From assembly GCA_002441045.1 (NCBI GenBank), contig DJWQ01000004.1:2799-16599 (forward strand): a stretch of 13,801 bases of DNA, given 5' to 3'. The stretch is from Firmicutes bacterium UBA6226. Its GTDB lineage: Bacteria > Bacillota_A > Clostridia > Peptostreptococcales > Acidaminobacteraceae. This document shows, piece by piece, positions 1 through 7,076 of this stretch (the first letter of the stretch is position 1; the number at the start of each line of letters is the position of its first letter). A model generated the notes under the pieces. The model saw nothing but the letters and a program-made list of their open reading frames with translations. It was not told the origin of the DNA and made no database searches. The position numbers were made by a program, and so were the translations under genes.

Positions 1-270
1 AGTGGTCAAATGAATGATTTTAACGTCATCACCATCGTAAGTCCCGATTTTAATGGTGAACAAAGCGAATCGGATTTTATCAATTGGTTTAACACACTTG
101 ACTATAAGAATATGACTGTTTTACTTGATCCAGATGGCACTGTCGCTAAGGCATATGGCGTAAGAGCTTATCCAACCTCTAGCTATTTAGATGCCTCTGG
201 AAATATTATAAAAACACTACCTGGTCATGTTGATAATGAAGCCATCGCAGAGTTCTTTGAAATGCATTAG
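1..270 (+). CDS. Thioredoxin-like (TlpA/redoxin family) protein, C-terminal fragment
   Basis: The frame is open from base 1, so the 5' end, including any CXXC active site and signal peptide, lies outside the window. The visible 89 residues fit the second half of a thioredoxin fold. A strand plus helix is followed by a '[14 protein letters not shown]' stretch, then '[10 protein letters not shown]' with the cis-proline loop, then '[13 protein letters not shown]' and a final helix. That order is typical of TlpA/ResA-type redoxins. The stop is 11 bases before msrAB and the two are on one strand, so they are almost certainly co-transcribed. In Gram-positive bacteria, extracytoplasmic thioredoxin lipoproteins next to MsrAB pass electrons to it, often from a CcdA membrane protein. 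That role is inferred here. The family call is good; the exact subfamily cannot be settled without the N-terminus. Confidence 0.82.
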   Translation, partial: SGQMNDFNVITIVSPDFNGEQSESDFINWFNTLDYKNMTVLLDPDGTVAKAYGVRAYPTSSYLDASGNIIKTLPGHVDNEAIAEFFEMH

Positions 271-281
271 GGGGTGTTCTT

Positions 282-1394
282 ATGAACAAAATAAGACTTA
301 TACTTCTTGTTCTGGTAACTATGCTCATAGTTACCAGTTGTCAAAGCAACACCATCAACTCAAATATAGACAATGCATCAAATACAAGCAATTCAAATGC
401 AACAAATAAAGGAGAAATGGGTGTCAATTTATTCATTGATACAAGTGGCGTAAAAAAAGAGATTTATCTTGCAGGCGGATGTTTTTGGGGGCTGGAAGCC
501 TATATGTCAAAGCTTGAAGGTGTCCTTGATGTTACTTCCGGGTATGCCAACGGCAGTACAGAAAATCCAACCTATGAAGAAGTTTCGTTTTTGCACACGG
601 GACATGCTGAAACCGTACACGTCATCTACGATGCTGGTGTAACAGATCTTACCACTTTATTAAAGTACTACTTTAAAGTCATCGATCCAACCAGTATTAA
701 CAAACAAGGGAATGATGTTGGTACACAGTATCGCACAGGCATTTATTATACTTCGGAATCTGATTTAGTAGCCATTAACTCAGTTTATGATCAAGTTGCA
801 GCAAAATATTCAAAACCCCTTGCCGTTGAAGTTCAACCACTTTCTCAGTTCTTTCTCGCAGAAGATTACCATCAAGATTATTTGGTTAAAAATCCGAATG
901 GTTATTGTCACATCGACCTTTCACTGGCAGACAATTCTCTGATTGATCCGTCGGATTATCCAAAACCTGATGATGCAACACTTAAAGCAACTTTAACAGA
1001 TATTCAATATAAAGTAACACAGATGGGCGATACGGAACGCGCTTATACCAATACCTATTGGGACAGCTATGATGATGGCATCTATGTTGATGTGGTCACA
1101 GGAGAGCCTCTCTTCAGTTCTAGAGATAAATACGATTCTGGCTGTGGTTGGCCAAGCTTTTCAAAGCCGATTGTTCCTGAGGTTGTCACTTACGCAAAAG
1201 ACACCAGTTATAATATGGTTCGCGTGGAAGTTAGAAGTCGTTCAGGAGACACCCATCTCGGTCACGTTTTTAGCGATGGTCCATCGGAGCTAGGCGGATT
1301 AAGATACTGTATTAACAGTGCATCAATAAAATTCATTCCTTACGATGAACTCGATGCAAATGGCTATGGTGAATTAAAATCCTACGTCAAATAA
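282..1394 (+). CDS. msrAB: Lipoprotein methionine sulfoxide reductase MsrA-MsrB fusion
   Basis: A two-domain enzyme that reduces both S- and R-methionine sulfoxide in oxidised proteins, here anchored outside the membrane. Residues 1-19 are a lipoprotein signal (K/R, hydrophobic run, 'VTSC'), with C20 as the lipidated cysteine. Residues 21-45 form an Asn/Ser/Thr-rich linker. The MsrA domain (about 58-215) has the catalytic GGCFWG motif with C67, and C209 in 'NPNGYCHI' is a likely resolving cysteine. The MsrB domain (about 235-365) has '[22 protein letters not shown]', C288 in 'SGCGWPSF', the 'THLGHVF' motif and catalytic C343 in '[10 protein letters not shown]'. There are no CXXC zinc pairs in MsrB, so it is the zinc-free form. 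A GGGGTG ribosome binding site precedes the ATG. It sits between a thioredoxin-like gene, its probable reductant, and a two-component pair; its stop codon is 32 bases before the regulator start. Confidence 0.96.
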   Translation: MNKIRLILLVLVTMLIVTSCQSNTINSNIDNASNTSNSNATNKGEMGVNLFIDTSGVKKEIYLAGGCFWGLEAYMSKLEGVLDVTSGYANGSTENPTYEEVSFLHTGHAETVHVIYDAGVTDLTTLLKYYFKVIDPTSINKQGNDVGTQYRTGIYYTSESDLVAINSVYDQVAAKYSKPLAVEVQPLSQFFLAEDYHQDYLVKNPNGYCHIDLSLADNSLIDPSDYPKPDDATLKATLTDIQYKVTQMGDTERAYTNTYWDSYDDGIYVDVVTGEPLFSSRDKYDSGCGWPSFSKPIVPEVVTYAKDTSYNMVRVEVRSRSGDTHLGHVFSDGPSELGGLRYCINSASIKFIPYDELDANGYGELKSYVK

Positions 1395-1416
1395 TGACCT
1401 TTACAAAATTGCTTAT

Positions 1417-1421
1417 GGAGG
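1417..1421 (+). promoter_or_regulatory. Ribosome binding site that fixes the response-regulator start
   Basis: GGAGG lies five bases before the ATG at 1427. The upstream in-frame ATG at 1394 overlaps the msrAB stop codon and has no comparable site. It would also add 11 residues in front of the conserved receiver start 'YKLLIIDDE'. Confidence 0.8.
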
Positions 1422-1426
1422 CTCAC

Positions 1427-2203
1427 ATGTATAAACTATTAATCATAGATGACGAAGCGCTATTGAGAAGGGGCATACGTACTCTAATCGATTTTGAAGC
1501 ACTGAATATTACAACTGTTCTTGAAGCAGCGAACGGTGTAGATGCACTTGAAATCTTTAAAGCTGAGTCTCCAGAGCTGATTTTGCTCGATATCAATCTC
1601 CCCCACATCACAGGGCTCGAACTCGCAGAACAATTCAAAACCATTAACCCTTACTGTAGTATCGCCATGCTCACTGGCTATGATTACTTTGACTATATGC
1701 AAAAAGCACTCAGGATAGGCGTGGATGATTATATTTTAAAACCATTGACTGCTAAAGAGATTTTTGAAGTCTTGACACGATTGATACGCAACTTTGAACA
1801 GACCAAGCGAATAAGAGAAGTAGATGCTTTGGTTTCTAACCTTTCGACAGATTCAGCCCCATCACCCGATCTCGTAAAACCACTTGAAAGTAGCTTAAAA
1901 GAAACCATCGATCAACACCTTTTTGAGAGCGATTTTTCACTTAGTAAGCTCTCTGAAATACTTGGCTATAACAGTAGCTATATCAGCAGCTTAGCAAAAA
2001 CCACTTTAGGTATGACCTTTCAGGACTACGTACTTTCTCATAGGTTAGAACGCGCAAAGCTTTTGTTATTAACGACGGCACTCAAAAATTATGAAATTTC
2101 CGAAAAAGTTGGATTTACTGACGTTAACTACTTTAACACTCGATTTAAAATCGCCTTTGGCGAATCTCCCAAACAGTACGCAAAAAGGAATGGTCAATTA
2201 TGA
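1427..2203 (+). CDS. Response regulator with receiver and AraC-type DNA-binding domain (YesN-like)
   Basis: Cytoplasmic transcription regulator of a two-component system, 258 residues from the chosen start. The receiver domain (about 2-120) has the acidic pair D8/D9, phospho-acceptor D55 in 'LILLDINLP', T83 and K105 in 'YILKPL', so all phosphorylation residues are present. A linker (about 121-155) leads to a C-terminal AraC/XylS domain with two helix-turn-helix units: 'FSLSKLSEILGYNSSYISSLAK' split around the first, and 'YEISEKVGFTDVNYFNTRFK' for the second, ending in the usual 'SPKQYAKR' signature. It overlaps the kinase gene by four bases (ATGA), so the two are translationally coupled partners. 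The operon position suggests that it controls the thioredoxin-msrAB genes, but no binding site could be checked because the operon promoter is outside the window. Confidence 0.93.
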   Translation: MYKLLIIDDEALLRRGIRTLIDFEALNITTVLEAANGVDALEIFKAESPELILLDINLPHITGLELAEQFKTINPYCSIAMLTGYDYFDYMQKALRIGVDDYILKPLTAKEIFEVLTRLIRNFEQTKRIREVDALVSNLSTDSAPSPDLVKPLESSLKETIDQHLFESDFSLSKLSEILGYNSSYISSLAKTTLGMTFQDYVLSHRLERAKLLLLTTALKNYEISEKVGFTDVNYFNTRFKIAFGESPKQYAKRNGQL

Positions 2204-3900
2204 ATAAACCACTCAGCACTCGTACACAACTGATTTTATATTATTTAGGGACAAGTGTTATGGTCACTTGTCTTTTTGCTCTGCTCATTTACTTTTCTAC
2301 GACAAGTGCACTAAAAGCAAGTGAAACGCAGGTGGTTGAAGAGTCAGTAGATAAAGGTGGACAAGCGATTGAACTCTATATTGATAAATTAAAGGCTTTT
2401 ACAAGCCTTCTAGCAGGTGCTCCCGATGTTTACGATTATTTGGAAAAAGAATCTGAAGCGGATCGCAATGGCGTACTTTCATTAATTGAGCTATTAAAAG
2501 CATCTGATTCAAATCTTTTGACGGTCATCGTCGTCAGCTCCGATGGGCGAATCGTTTCAAACGAATCCAAATTGGATATGCATACTTCTACGAATATGAT
2601 GCAGGAGGATTGGTATGTAGATGCGATTAATCACAACAGCATGCCTGTCTTGACCTCTATCAGAAGACAAACCTTTACCATGGATCAATCCACTTGGGTA
2701 ATCTCTATCGGTCAAGAAGTAAAATCAAGTCAAGGAGAGACGTTAGGTCTCGTCATCTTAGATGTCTCCTATAAAGCCATCAGCGATCTTATAAAAGGGG
2801 TTTCATTAGGCGAGACAGGGTATGCCTTTATATTAGACAGTAATAGATCCTTGGTCTACCACAGTAATCCAGAGAACTTTGTGAGCACCGGAAGCTTAGA
2901 AACCCTAATAAAAGCTTCAAGATTACCTGAAGGCTTTGATTCAAAAACCAATTTACTTGGCAAGCACTATCCCATTTTAGGCACTGAATGGACGCTTTTT
3001 AGTTTCTCTTCCTTGGATCGACTCAGTGTGGTCAATGGTCATTTGGTTAGAACTCTGATGATGATTCTAGCCATTTTACTCGTATTTTCTTTAGGCATTG
3101 GCTGGATGATTGCTACTCGATTTAGTTTACCGATCTATCGACTCATTGATGCTATGAAAACCAATCGTGGACAAGAAGCACTCGTTGCACCCATTCCTCA
3201 TGCCAGCCTTGAAATTGATCAGCTTAGAAGGCAATACAATGAAATGAACATTCGATTAAATCAATTGCTCCAAAATATAAAAGAGAATGAAATTTATTTA
3301 AGAGAAGCCGAACTCGACTCCCTATTTAGTCAAATCAACCCGCATTTTTTATACAACACCCTTGATACGATTATATGGATGGCAGAATTTAAAGACACAG
3401 AGAAGGTCGTTTCTCTTACAAAAGCACTGGCAAACTTTTTTAGATTAAGTCTATCCAAGGGAGATCAACTCATCCCACTTGTAAGAGAAATCAGTCACGT
3501 ATCTGAATACCTAATTATACAAAAAGAACGCTATGAGGATGTACTCAACTATCGTTTTAACTTTCCAGCAGAACTGGAACACTGTCTGGTTCCGAGATTC
3601 ATTTTACAACCGCTCGTTGAAAATGCCATCTATCATGGTATAAAACCCAAAGGTGCACCAGGCTTAATCACTATATCTGCTATAGTTCTTGATGAAACGA
3701 CTCTTGAGATTAACGTCTCAGATGATGGCGTTGGTGAAACTAAAAAAAACACCGAATCTGCTAGACTCGGCGGTATAGGTCTTTCAAATGTAAGAAAGAG
3801 AATTCAATTAATCTATGGAGAAGACTTTGGTCTTTATACGGATTCAGTTCCAAATGAAGGTTTTAAAGTGACCATTCGAATGCCACTCAAATTTGAATGA
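2200..3900 (+). CDS. Sensor histidine kinase, dCache-HAMP-His_kinase (YesM/LytS-like)
   Basis: Membrane sensor kinase of 566 residues, cognate to the preceding regulator. The N-terminal membrane helix spans about 13-34. The extracytoplasmic part (about 35-281) looks like a dCache sensor, with PAS-like features such as 'VIVVSSDGRIVSN', 'DWYVDAI' and 'GYAFILDSNRSLVYHSNPENF'. The second helix covers about 286-306, followed by a HAMP-like stretch with 'LPIYRLIDAMK'. The kinase core has the His_kinase (PF06580) box 'SQINPHFLYNTLD' with phospho-acceptor H382. Its ATPase domain has 'ILQPLVENAIYHG' (N box), 'VSDDGVG' (G1) and 'GGIGLSNVRKRI' (G2). All catalytic boxes are intact. Because the partners are the msrAB repair genes, the sensor probably detects an envelope oxidant or damage signal, but this is inference: dCache domains more often bind small molecules. 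Confidence 0.93.
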   Translation: MNKPLSTRTQLILYYLGTSVMVTCLFALLIYFSTTSALKASETQVVEESVDKGGQAIELYIDKLKAFTSLLAGAPDVYDYLEKESEADRNGVLSLIELLKASDSNLLTVIVVSSDGRIVSNESKLDMHTSTNMMQEDWYVDAINHNSMPVLTSIRRQTFTMDQSTWVISIGQEVKSSQGETLGLVILDVSYKAISDLIKGVSLGETGYAFILDSNRSLVYHSNPENFVSTGSLETLIKASRLPEGFDSKTNLLGKHYPILGTEWTLFSFSSLDRLSVVNGHLVRTLMMILAILLVFSLGIGWMIATRFSLPIYRLIDAMKTNRGQEALVAPIPHASLEIDQLRRQYNEMNIRLNQLLQNIKENEIYLREAELDSLFSQINPHFLYNTLDTIIWMAEFKDTEKVVSLTKALANFFRLSLSKGDQLIPLVREISHVSEYLIIQKERYEDVLNYRFNFPAELEHCLVPRFILQPLVENAIYHGIKPKGAPGLITISAIVLDETTLEINVSDDGVGETKKNTESARLGGIGLSNVRKRIQLIYGEDFGLYTDSVPNEGFKVTIRMPLKFE

Positions 3901-3924
3901 GTTTAAAAATCTTAATTATTTCCT

Positions 3925-5241
3925 TTAAACGCGACTTGAGAAGTCGCGTTTTTTATATCTGATACCTCCTGTTAAGAGGAAGAACAAAGATATGGCAAAT
4001 AGTACTATCAATCTAGATAGGTTCAAGGCGTCACCAGATGTTTCTGCGTAACCAAATGGGGTCAACCATTTGATCCAAGAGAGATTAACCTCATAACCTA
4101 AAATTGAGTTCATGAAATAAAATATCAGAGAAAGCCCTAGTGCAAACTGTGGTGCTGCAGCATTGTTTTTTAATATCCCCCCTATAAACATACCCAATGT
4201 TCCAAGTGCTACTGTCACTATATACATGTTAAACAGCGCTCTCAAAAGTGCTAAACCATTAAACTGCATGAAAATTTTATTTGCATCCGGCACAGCTTTA
4301 ATCAAATCAGCGGTTAAATTTTGCTCAATGATCAGATTCAGAAAGAACTTAGGGTTTGTCTTAAAATAATCCCTAAAAATATGATCTGTCGTCAAAAAGT
4401 CGGTTGATAATTTCCGGTATTTTTCTTGTTCCTCATGAACAGCATCAACAAATGCCTCTCTCGACATTTGGCTTAAAGCTTCATCGGATACAAAATTTTT
4501 AAAAAGAGCCAAATATTGATCTGGGTCCGCTAGCATGGCATCAAATAAAGCTTCTGGATCTTGCATCTGATCACCAAAGGTATCTATCAGTCCTTTTGCA
4601 TCTATACCAACTGTATCCACTTCTGCCTGTTGCTGCGTCATACTTTGTAGCAACATATCATTTGTATAGGCATTAAAAACCGTTTCATCAATCACGAGCT
4701 TATTGGTCATCAAATCCGCTTTTAATGCGATTTGATCCACGCGTGCTTCGGTCAGTGCATTTGCATCGATCACCCAAGGCGCATGTTTCTCCTGTAGCTT
4801 AAGACTGCCCCATCCAACCACTGTTATAATGAAAAAAAAGGTACACACTAGAACTTGAAGCGATAGCCATTTTGAAAGATAAATTTTAGTTCTCGAATAT
4901 GGCTTTAGGGCAAGATAGTCTATCGTTCCCAATCTTTCTTCTTTTGAAAGCATATCCGCCCCAACATAAGCAAAGAAAACGCCACCGATCATCATTACCC
5001 ACATGGTGCAATAGGTGTTAAAAAAGCCAACTAGTGACTTCATAGCAGCTACCTCAACATTAAATGCACCTAGAATTTGATCCATCATACCAGTGGATAA
5101 AAAACCATCTAACACAGCCATATTTTCTGTAATCGTTGGATAGAACTGCATACTGATTGCCACCATTGTAACAATTGCCAATGCCATCCAAGATACAGGT
5201 TTGATTCTTTTTCTAATTTCAAACCGGATGAGTGTTATCAT
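3925..5241 (-). CDS. ABC-2 type transporter permease with a large extracytoplasmic loop
   Basis: Integral membrane subunit of 438 residues, partner of the ATPase encoded just upstream. Predicted helices by eye: about 17-34, 77-97, 125-145, 330-355, 363-383 and 408-428. The segment 'SKEERLGTIDYLALKPYSRTK', split here as seen at about 98-119, is the cytoplasmic coupling region typical of ABC-2 permeases. A hydrophilic acidic block of roughly 175 residues (about 150-325) separates helices 3 and 4. It is probably outside the membrane and may bind or gate the substrate. The substrate cannot be told; relatives export peptides, antibiotics, lipids or sodium. The start ATG has AAGGAGG five bases upstream, and that site overlaps the stop codon of the ATPase gene, so translation is coupled. 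The last codons lie inside the opposing operon's terminator. Confidence 0.85.
   Translation of the reverse strand: MITLIRFEIRKRIKPVSWMALAIVTMVAISMQFYPTITENMAVLDGFLSTGMMDQILGAFNVEVAAMKSLVGFFNTYCTMWVMMIGGVFFAYVGADMLSKEERLGTIDYLALKPYSRTKIYLSKWLSLQVLVCTFFFIITVVGWGSLKLQEKHAPWVIDANALTEARVDQIALKADLMTNKLVIDETVFNAYTNDMLLQSMTQQQAEVDTVGIDAKGLIDTFGDQMQDPEALFDAMLADPDQYLALFKNFVSDEALSQMSREAFVDAVHEEQEKYRKLSTDFLTTDHIFRDYFKTNPKFFLNLIIEQNLTADLIKAVPDANKIFMQFNGLALLRALFNMYIVTVALGTLGMFIGGILKNNAAAPQFALGLSLIFYFMNSILGYEVNLSWIKWLTPFGYAETSGDALNLSRLIVLFAISLFFLLTGGIRYKKRDFSSRV
3927..3955 (+). terminator. Rho-independent terminator of the msrAB/two-component operon
   Basis: A perfect inverted repeat, AACGCGACTT (3928-3937) and AAGTCGCGTT (3941-3950), has a three-base GAG loop and runs into a T tract on the + strand (3949-3954). 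The stem can extend by one A-T pair. The same bases encode the last residues and stop codon of the opposing permease gene, which ends at 3925. The minus strand has only a short broken T run after the hairpin, so it would terminate the opposing operon less well. Confidence 0.88.
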
Positions 5242-5251
5242 GTTTGCCTCC

Positions 5252-6199
5252 TTACTGGTAATAATGCATAAATAGCGTCTCTAAGCTTGGCGCATCGATG
5301 CTGACATCTTTGAGTGACAATTCACTTAGTGACTTTAAGATTTGAGTGACAGAGGCTTTCGTATGATAGACCACTTTCAGCGTTGTATCATACTCTCTTA
5401 GCTGACCATACATGACTGCTTCGTTATCCTCAGCCCATTTTTCAATGGCAGCAAGGTCATCCTTTGATAATGTCAGCGTGATTTCTTTAAGACTGTTAGC
5501 TTTCAGTGCTTCAATGGTATTAACCTCAAGCATTTGACCTGATTTTATAAGGCCAACGGTTCTACAATTGTTCTCTACTTCACTTAAAGTATGTGATGAA
5601 AGAAATATCGTACTCCCTTCGTTATGATACTGTCTTAAAGTAGACATCAAGACTTCTTGAATCAAAGGGTCAAGACCCGAAGTTGGTTCATCTAATACGA
5701 TCAACTTCGGAAAATGAACAACAGAAAGAACAAAAGCAATTTTCTTCTTATTGCCTAATGACAATGCCTTAAATCGTTTTTTTGTATCGATGTTCAAGCT
5801 CTCGATTAACTCTTTTTCACGACCGATCATTATTTCTTCAAAAGCCTTAAGATTCTGAATGCCCTTTTGTTTGGCGATTTGATCCACTCGATAAAGTTTT
5901 CGATTAAATCGGAACAATGCCTCTACGGTTAAATCGCCATATAAACTCGCATCTGAAGGCATGAAACCTATGTTGGCTTTAATTTTATCAAAGTGCAATG
6001 AAGCATCGATTTGGTCTATTAAAACGTTACCACTTGAAGGCTTCAGCAAGTTCATCATCAGCTTAATTGCGGTTGTTTTACCTGCTCCATTGGGTCCAAC
6101 AAATCCAAAAAAATCGCCTTCACGTACTGCTAAATCTAACTTTTCTACACCTACGGCTTTGCCATAATATTTTGTAGCTTGTTCAAATTTTATATGCAT
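5252..6199 (-). CDS. ABC transporter ATP-binding protein (ABC-2 exporter type)
   Basis: Cytoplasmic ATPase of 315 residues that would drive the adjacent permease. It has Walker A GPNGAGKTT at 35-43 (K41), a signature of the relaxed form LSLGNKKK at 146-153, Walker B 'LIVLDEPTSGLD' with D170/E171, and the H-loop histidine in 'FLSSHTLSE'. At the Q-loop position the sequence reads 'GFMPSD', with Ser in place of Gln; as I recall, several ABC-2 ATPases of this subgroup do the same, so it need not be inactive. The C-terminal 80 residues resemble the accessory domain seen after the nucleotide-binding domain in these exporters. GGAGG seven bases before the ATG lies in the last codons of tetR, so expression is tied to the repressor gene. 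The permease gene follows after 10 bases. Confidence 0.93.
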   Translation of the reverse strand: MHIKFEQATKYYGKAVGVEKLDLAVREGDFFGFVGPNGAGKTTAIKLMMNLLKPSSGNVLIDQIDASLHFDKIKANIGFMPSDASLYGDLTVEALFRFNRKLYRVDQIAKQKGIQNLKAFEEIMIGREKELIESLNIDTKKRFKALSLGNKKKIAFVLSVVHFPKLIVLDEPTSGLDPLIQEVLMSTLRQYHNEGSTIFLSSHTLSEVENNCRTVGLIKSGQMLEVNTIEALKANSLKEITLTLSKDDLAAIEKWAEDNEAVMYGQLREYDTTLKVVYHTKASVTQILKSLSELSLKDVSIDAPSLETLFMHYYQ

Positions 6200-6201
6200 C
6201 C

Positions 6202-6795
6202 TTAAGCCTCCGTATCTTTAAATATGCCCCCAATGATCAGTGTGGTATACGTCCTTAAAAACTGATCAAACGGCGTTCTTATTTCTGACTTCATCGGAAG
6301 TAGAAAAAACAAGCTTCGCATTAAATCTACTGCTTCATCTCTACTAACAGTGAGAAGCTTTTCATCGGGAATTAACTCACTTAGCAGTGCTAAGTCTGCA
6401 TTTAGCATACGCTCTCTCTGCAACTCGGTTGCCTTTGCAAGTAGACTTTGTTGTACTTTGGCATCGGAAAACGAAATAAATAAAAAGTTATCTGCCATCG
6501 CTTCAATTAAAGTCACAATAGAGTAAATGAGATAATCCTTTATACTTTCCGACTGTTCTTTTCCGTTTAAAATTTGTGACTGTATGTCTGCTTCAAATCG
6601 CATTAAAATCTCAAGAAAAAAGGCTTCCTTCGAATCAAAAAAAGTATAAAAAGCGCCTTTTGATATACCGACGGTTTTAGCGATCGTTTCTACCTTAACT
6701 GCGTTAAAATGCATCTGTTCAAAAGCATGTCTACCTTCTATCAAAAGCTCTTCTTTGATGTTCTCTTTTTCAAACTCCGTAAATGCTCTTCCCAT
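6202..6795 (-). CDS. TetR/AcrR-family transcriptional regulator
   Basis: DNA-binding regulator of 197 residues, most likely a ligand-responsive repressor of its own operon. The N-terminal domain has the TetR helix-turn-helix at about 34-53, 'VKVETIAKTVGISKGAFYTF' region, followed by 'FDSKEAFF', which is the standard end of that domain. The remainder is a variable helical ligand and dimer domain with no recognisable specificity. I start it at the ATG at 6795 because AGGAG (6800-6804) stands before it; the longer frame begins at a TTG at 6813 that would have to read through this site. The stop is two bases before the ABC ATPase start. The upstream region carries repeated CTATGAC/GTCATAG half-sites that overlap the putative -10 box and the ribosome binding site, as expected for autorepression. 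Confidence 0.92.
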   Translation of the reverse strand: MGRAFTEFEKENIKEELLIEGRHAFEQMHFNAVKVETIAKTVGISKGAFYTFFDSKEAFFLEILMRFEADIQSQILNGKEQSESIKDYLIYSIVTLIEAMADNFLFISFSDAKVQQSLLAKATELQRERMLNADLALLSELIPDEKLLTVSRDEAVDLMRSLFFLLPMKSEIRTPFDQFLRTYTTLIIGGIFKDTEA

Positions 6796-6799
6796 ACCG

Positions 6800-6804
6800 C
6801 TCCT
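6800..6804 (-). promoter_or_regulatory. tetR ribosome binding site, partly inside a half-site
   Basis: AGGAG lies four bases before the ATG at 6795 on the minus strand and decides that start over the TTG at 6813. Its first two bases are the end of a GTCATAG half-site (6803-6809), so a protein or RNA hairpin using that half-site would affect ribosome access. Confidence 0.65.
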
Positions 6805-6879
6805 ATGACCCAATTTAACTTTGTAGTCATAGCTTAAGTAAAAACTATGACCCGTATGGGTCTTATAGTCATAGCTTAA
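6803..6879. repeat. Duplicated 35-bp element with four inverted half-sites (putative TetR operators)
   Basis: Two copies, 6803-6837 and 6845-6879, share CTATGACCC, then 12 non-conserved bases, then TAGTCATAGCTTAA. They repeat with a 42-bp period, exactly four helical turns at 10.5 bp. Each copy carries the inverted pair CTATGAC...GTCATAG (6803-6809 with 6826-6832, and 6845-6851 with 6868-6874). In the second copy the spacer adds a GACCC-GTAT-GGGTC inner dyad. The conservation of the ends but not of the middle points to selection for protein contacts. The adjacent TetR protein is the obvious candidate ligand, by inference. Confidence 0.75.
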
Positions 6880-6901
6880 TCCCCTTTCTTATTTTTGTCA
6901 A
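6873..6901 (-). promoter_or_regulatory. Putative promoter of the tetR-ABC operon
   Basis: On the minus strand a perfect -35 box TTGACA (6896-6901) is followed after 17 bases by TAAGCT (6873-6878), a poor -10 box sharing only T, A and the final T with consensus. The -10 falls inside the right end of the operator-like repeat, which would suit repression. The -35 is convincing; the -10 is weak. Confidence 0.5.
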
Positions 6902-7003
6902 CTTAAATCTTGCTACTCATTTAATAAAGCAAAACATAGCGCCTTAAAACTTTTTTTGTGTAAGCATCAAGACATTTCTTACGCAGACTTTTACGACACA
7001 GAC

Positions 7004-7032
7004 TTGTCTTAAATCCGCTTGTGAGATAAAAT
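7004..7032 (+). promoter_or_regulatory. Putative promoter of the ABC exporter-hemerythrin unit
   Basis: TTGTCT (7004-7009), 17 bases, then TAAAAT (7027-7032), 45 bases before the exporter start. Both boxes are near consensus for the housekeeping sigma factor. The -35 sits in a short dyad, AGAC-TT-GTCT (7000-7010 area), and AAGACA occurs about 35 bases upstream. No CTATGAC half-site is present here. The rest of the 281-base gap (6796-7076) shows nothing else that I can name. Confidence 0.5.
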
Positions 7033-7066
7033 GTTGATTGAAACTATTTAGACAGTCAAAATAATT

Positions 7067-7071
7067 GGAGG
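7067..7071 (+). promoter_or_regulatory. Ribosome binding site that fixes the ABC exporter start
   Basis: GGAGG lies five bases before the ATG at 7077. The longer frame would start at a TTG (7065) that overlaps this very site, so it is rejected. Confidence 0.8.
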
Positions 7072-7076
7072 CAGAA

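Noticed and set aside
1394..1426. Upstream ATG for the response regulator overlapping the msrAB stop
   Set aside because: The extra 11 residues precede a standard receiver start, and GGAGG is correctly placed only for the ATG at 1427.
5948..5970. Non-functional ABC ATPase because the Q-loop Gln is Ser
   Set aside because: The Walker A, Walker B, signature and H-loop residues are present, and this substitution occurs in related ABC-2 ATPases as far as I recall.
6803..6879. CRISPR-like or transposon-end repeat
   Set aside because: There are only two units with short conserved ends and no associated genes; the position over a promoter fits operators better.
7065..7076. TTG start giving a four-residue longer ABC exporter
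   Set aside because: The TTG overlaps the GGAGG ribosome binding site that serves the ATG at 7077.
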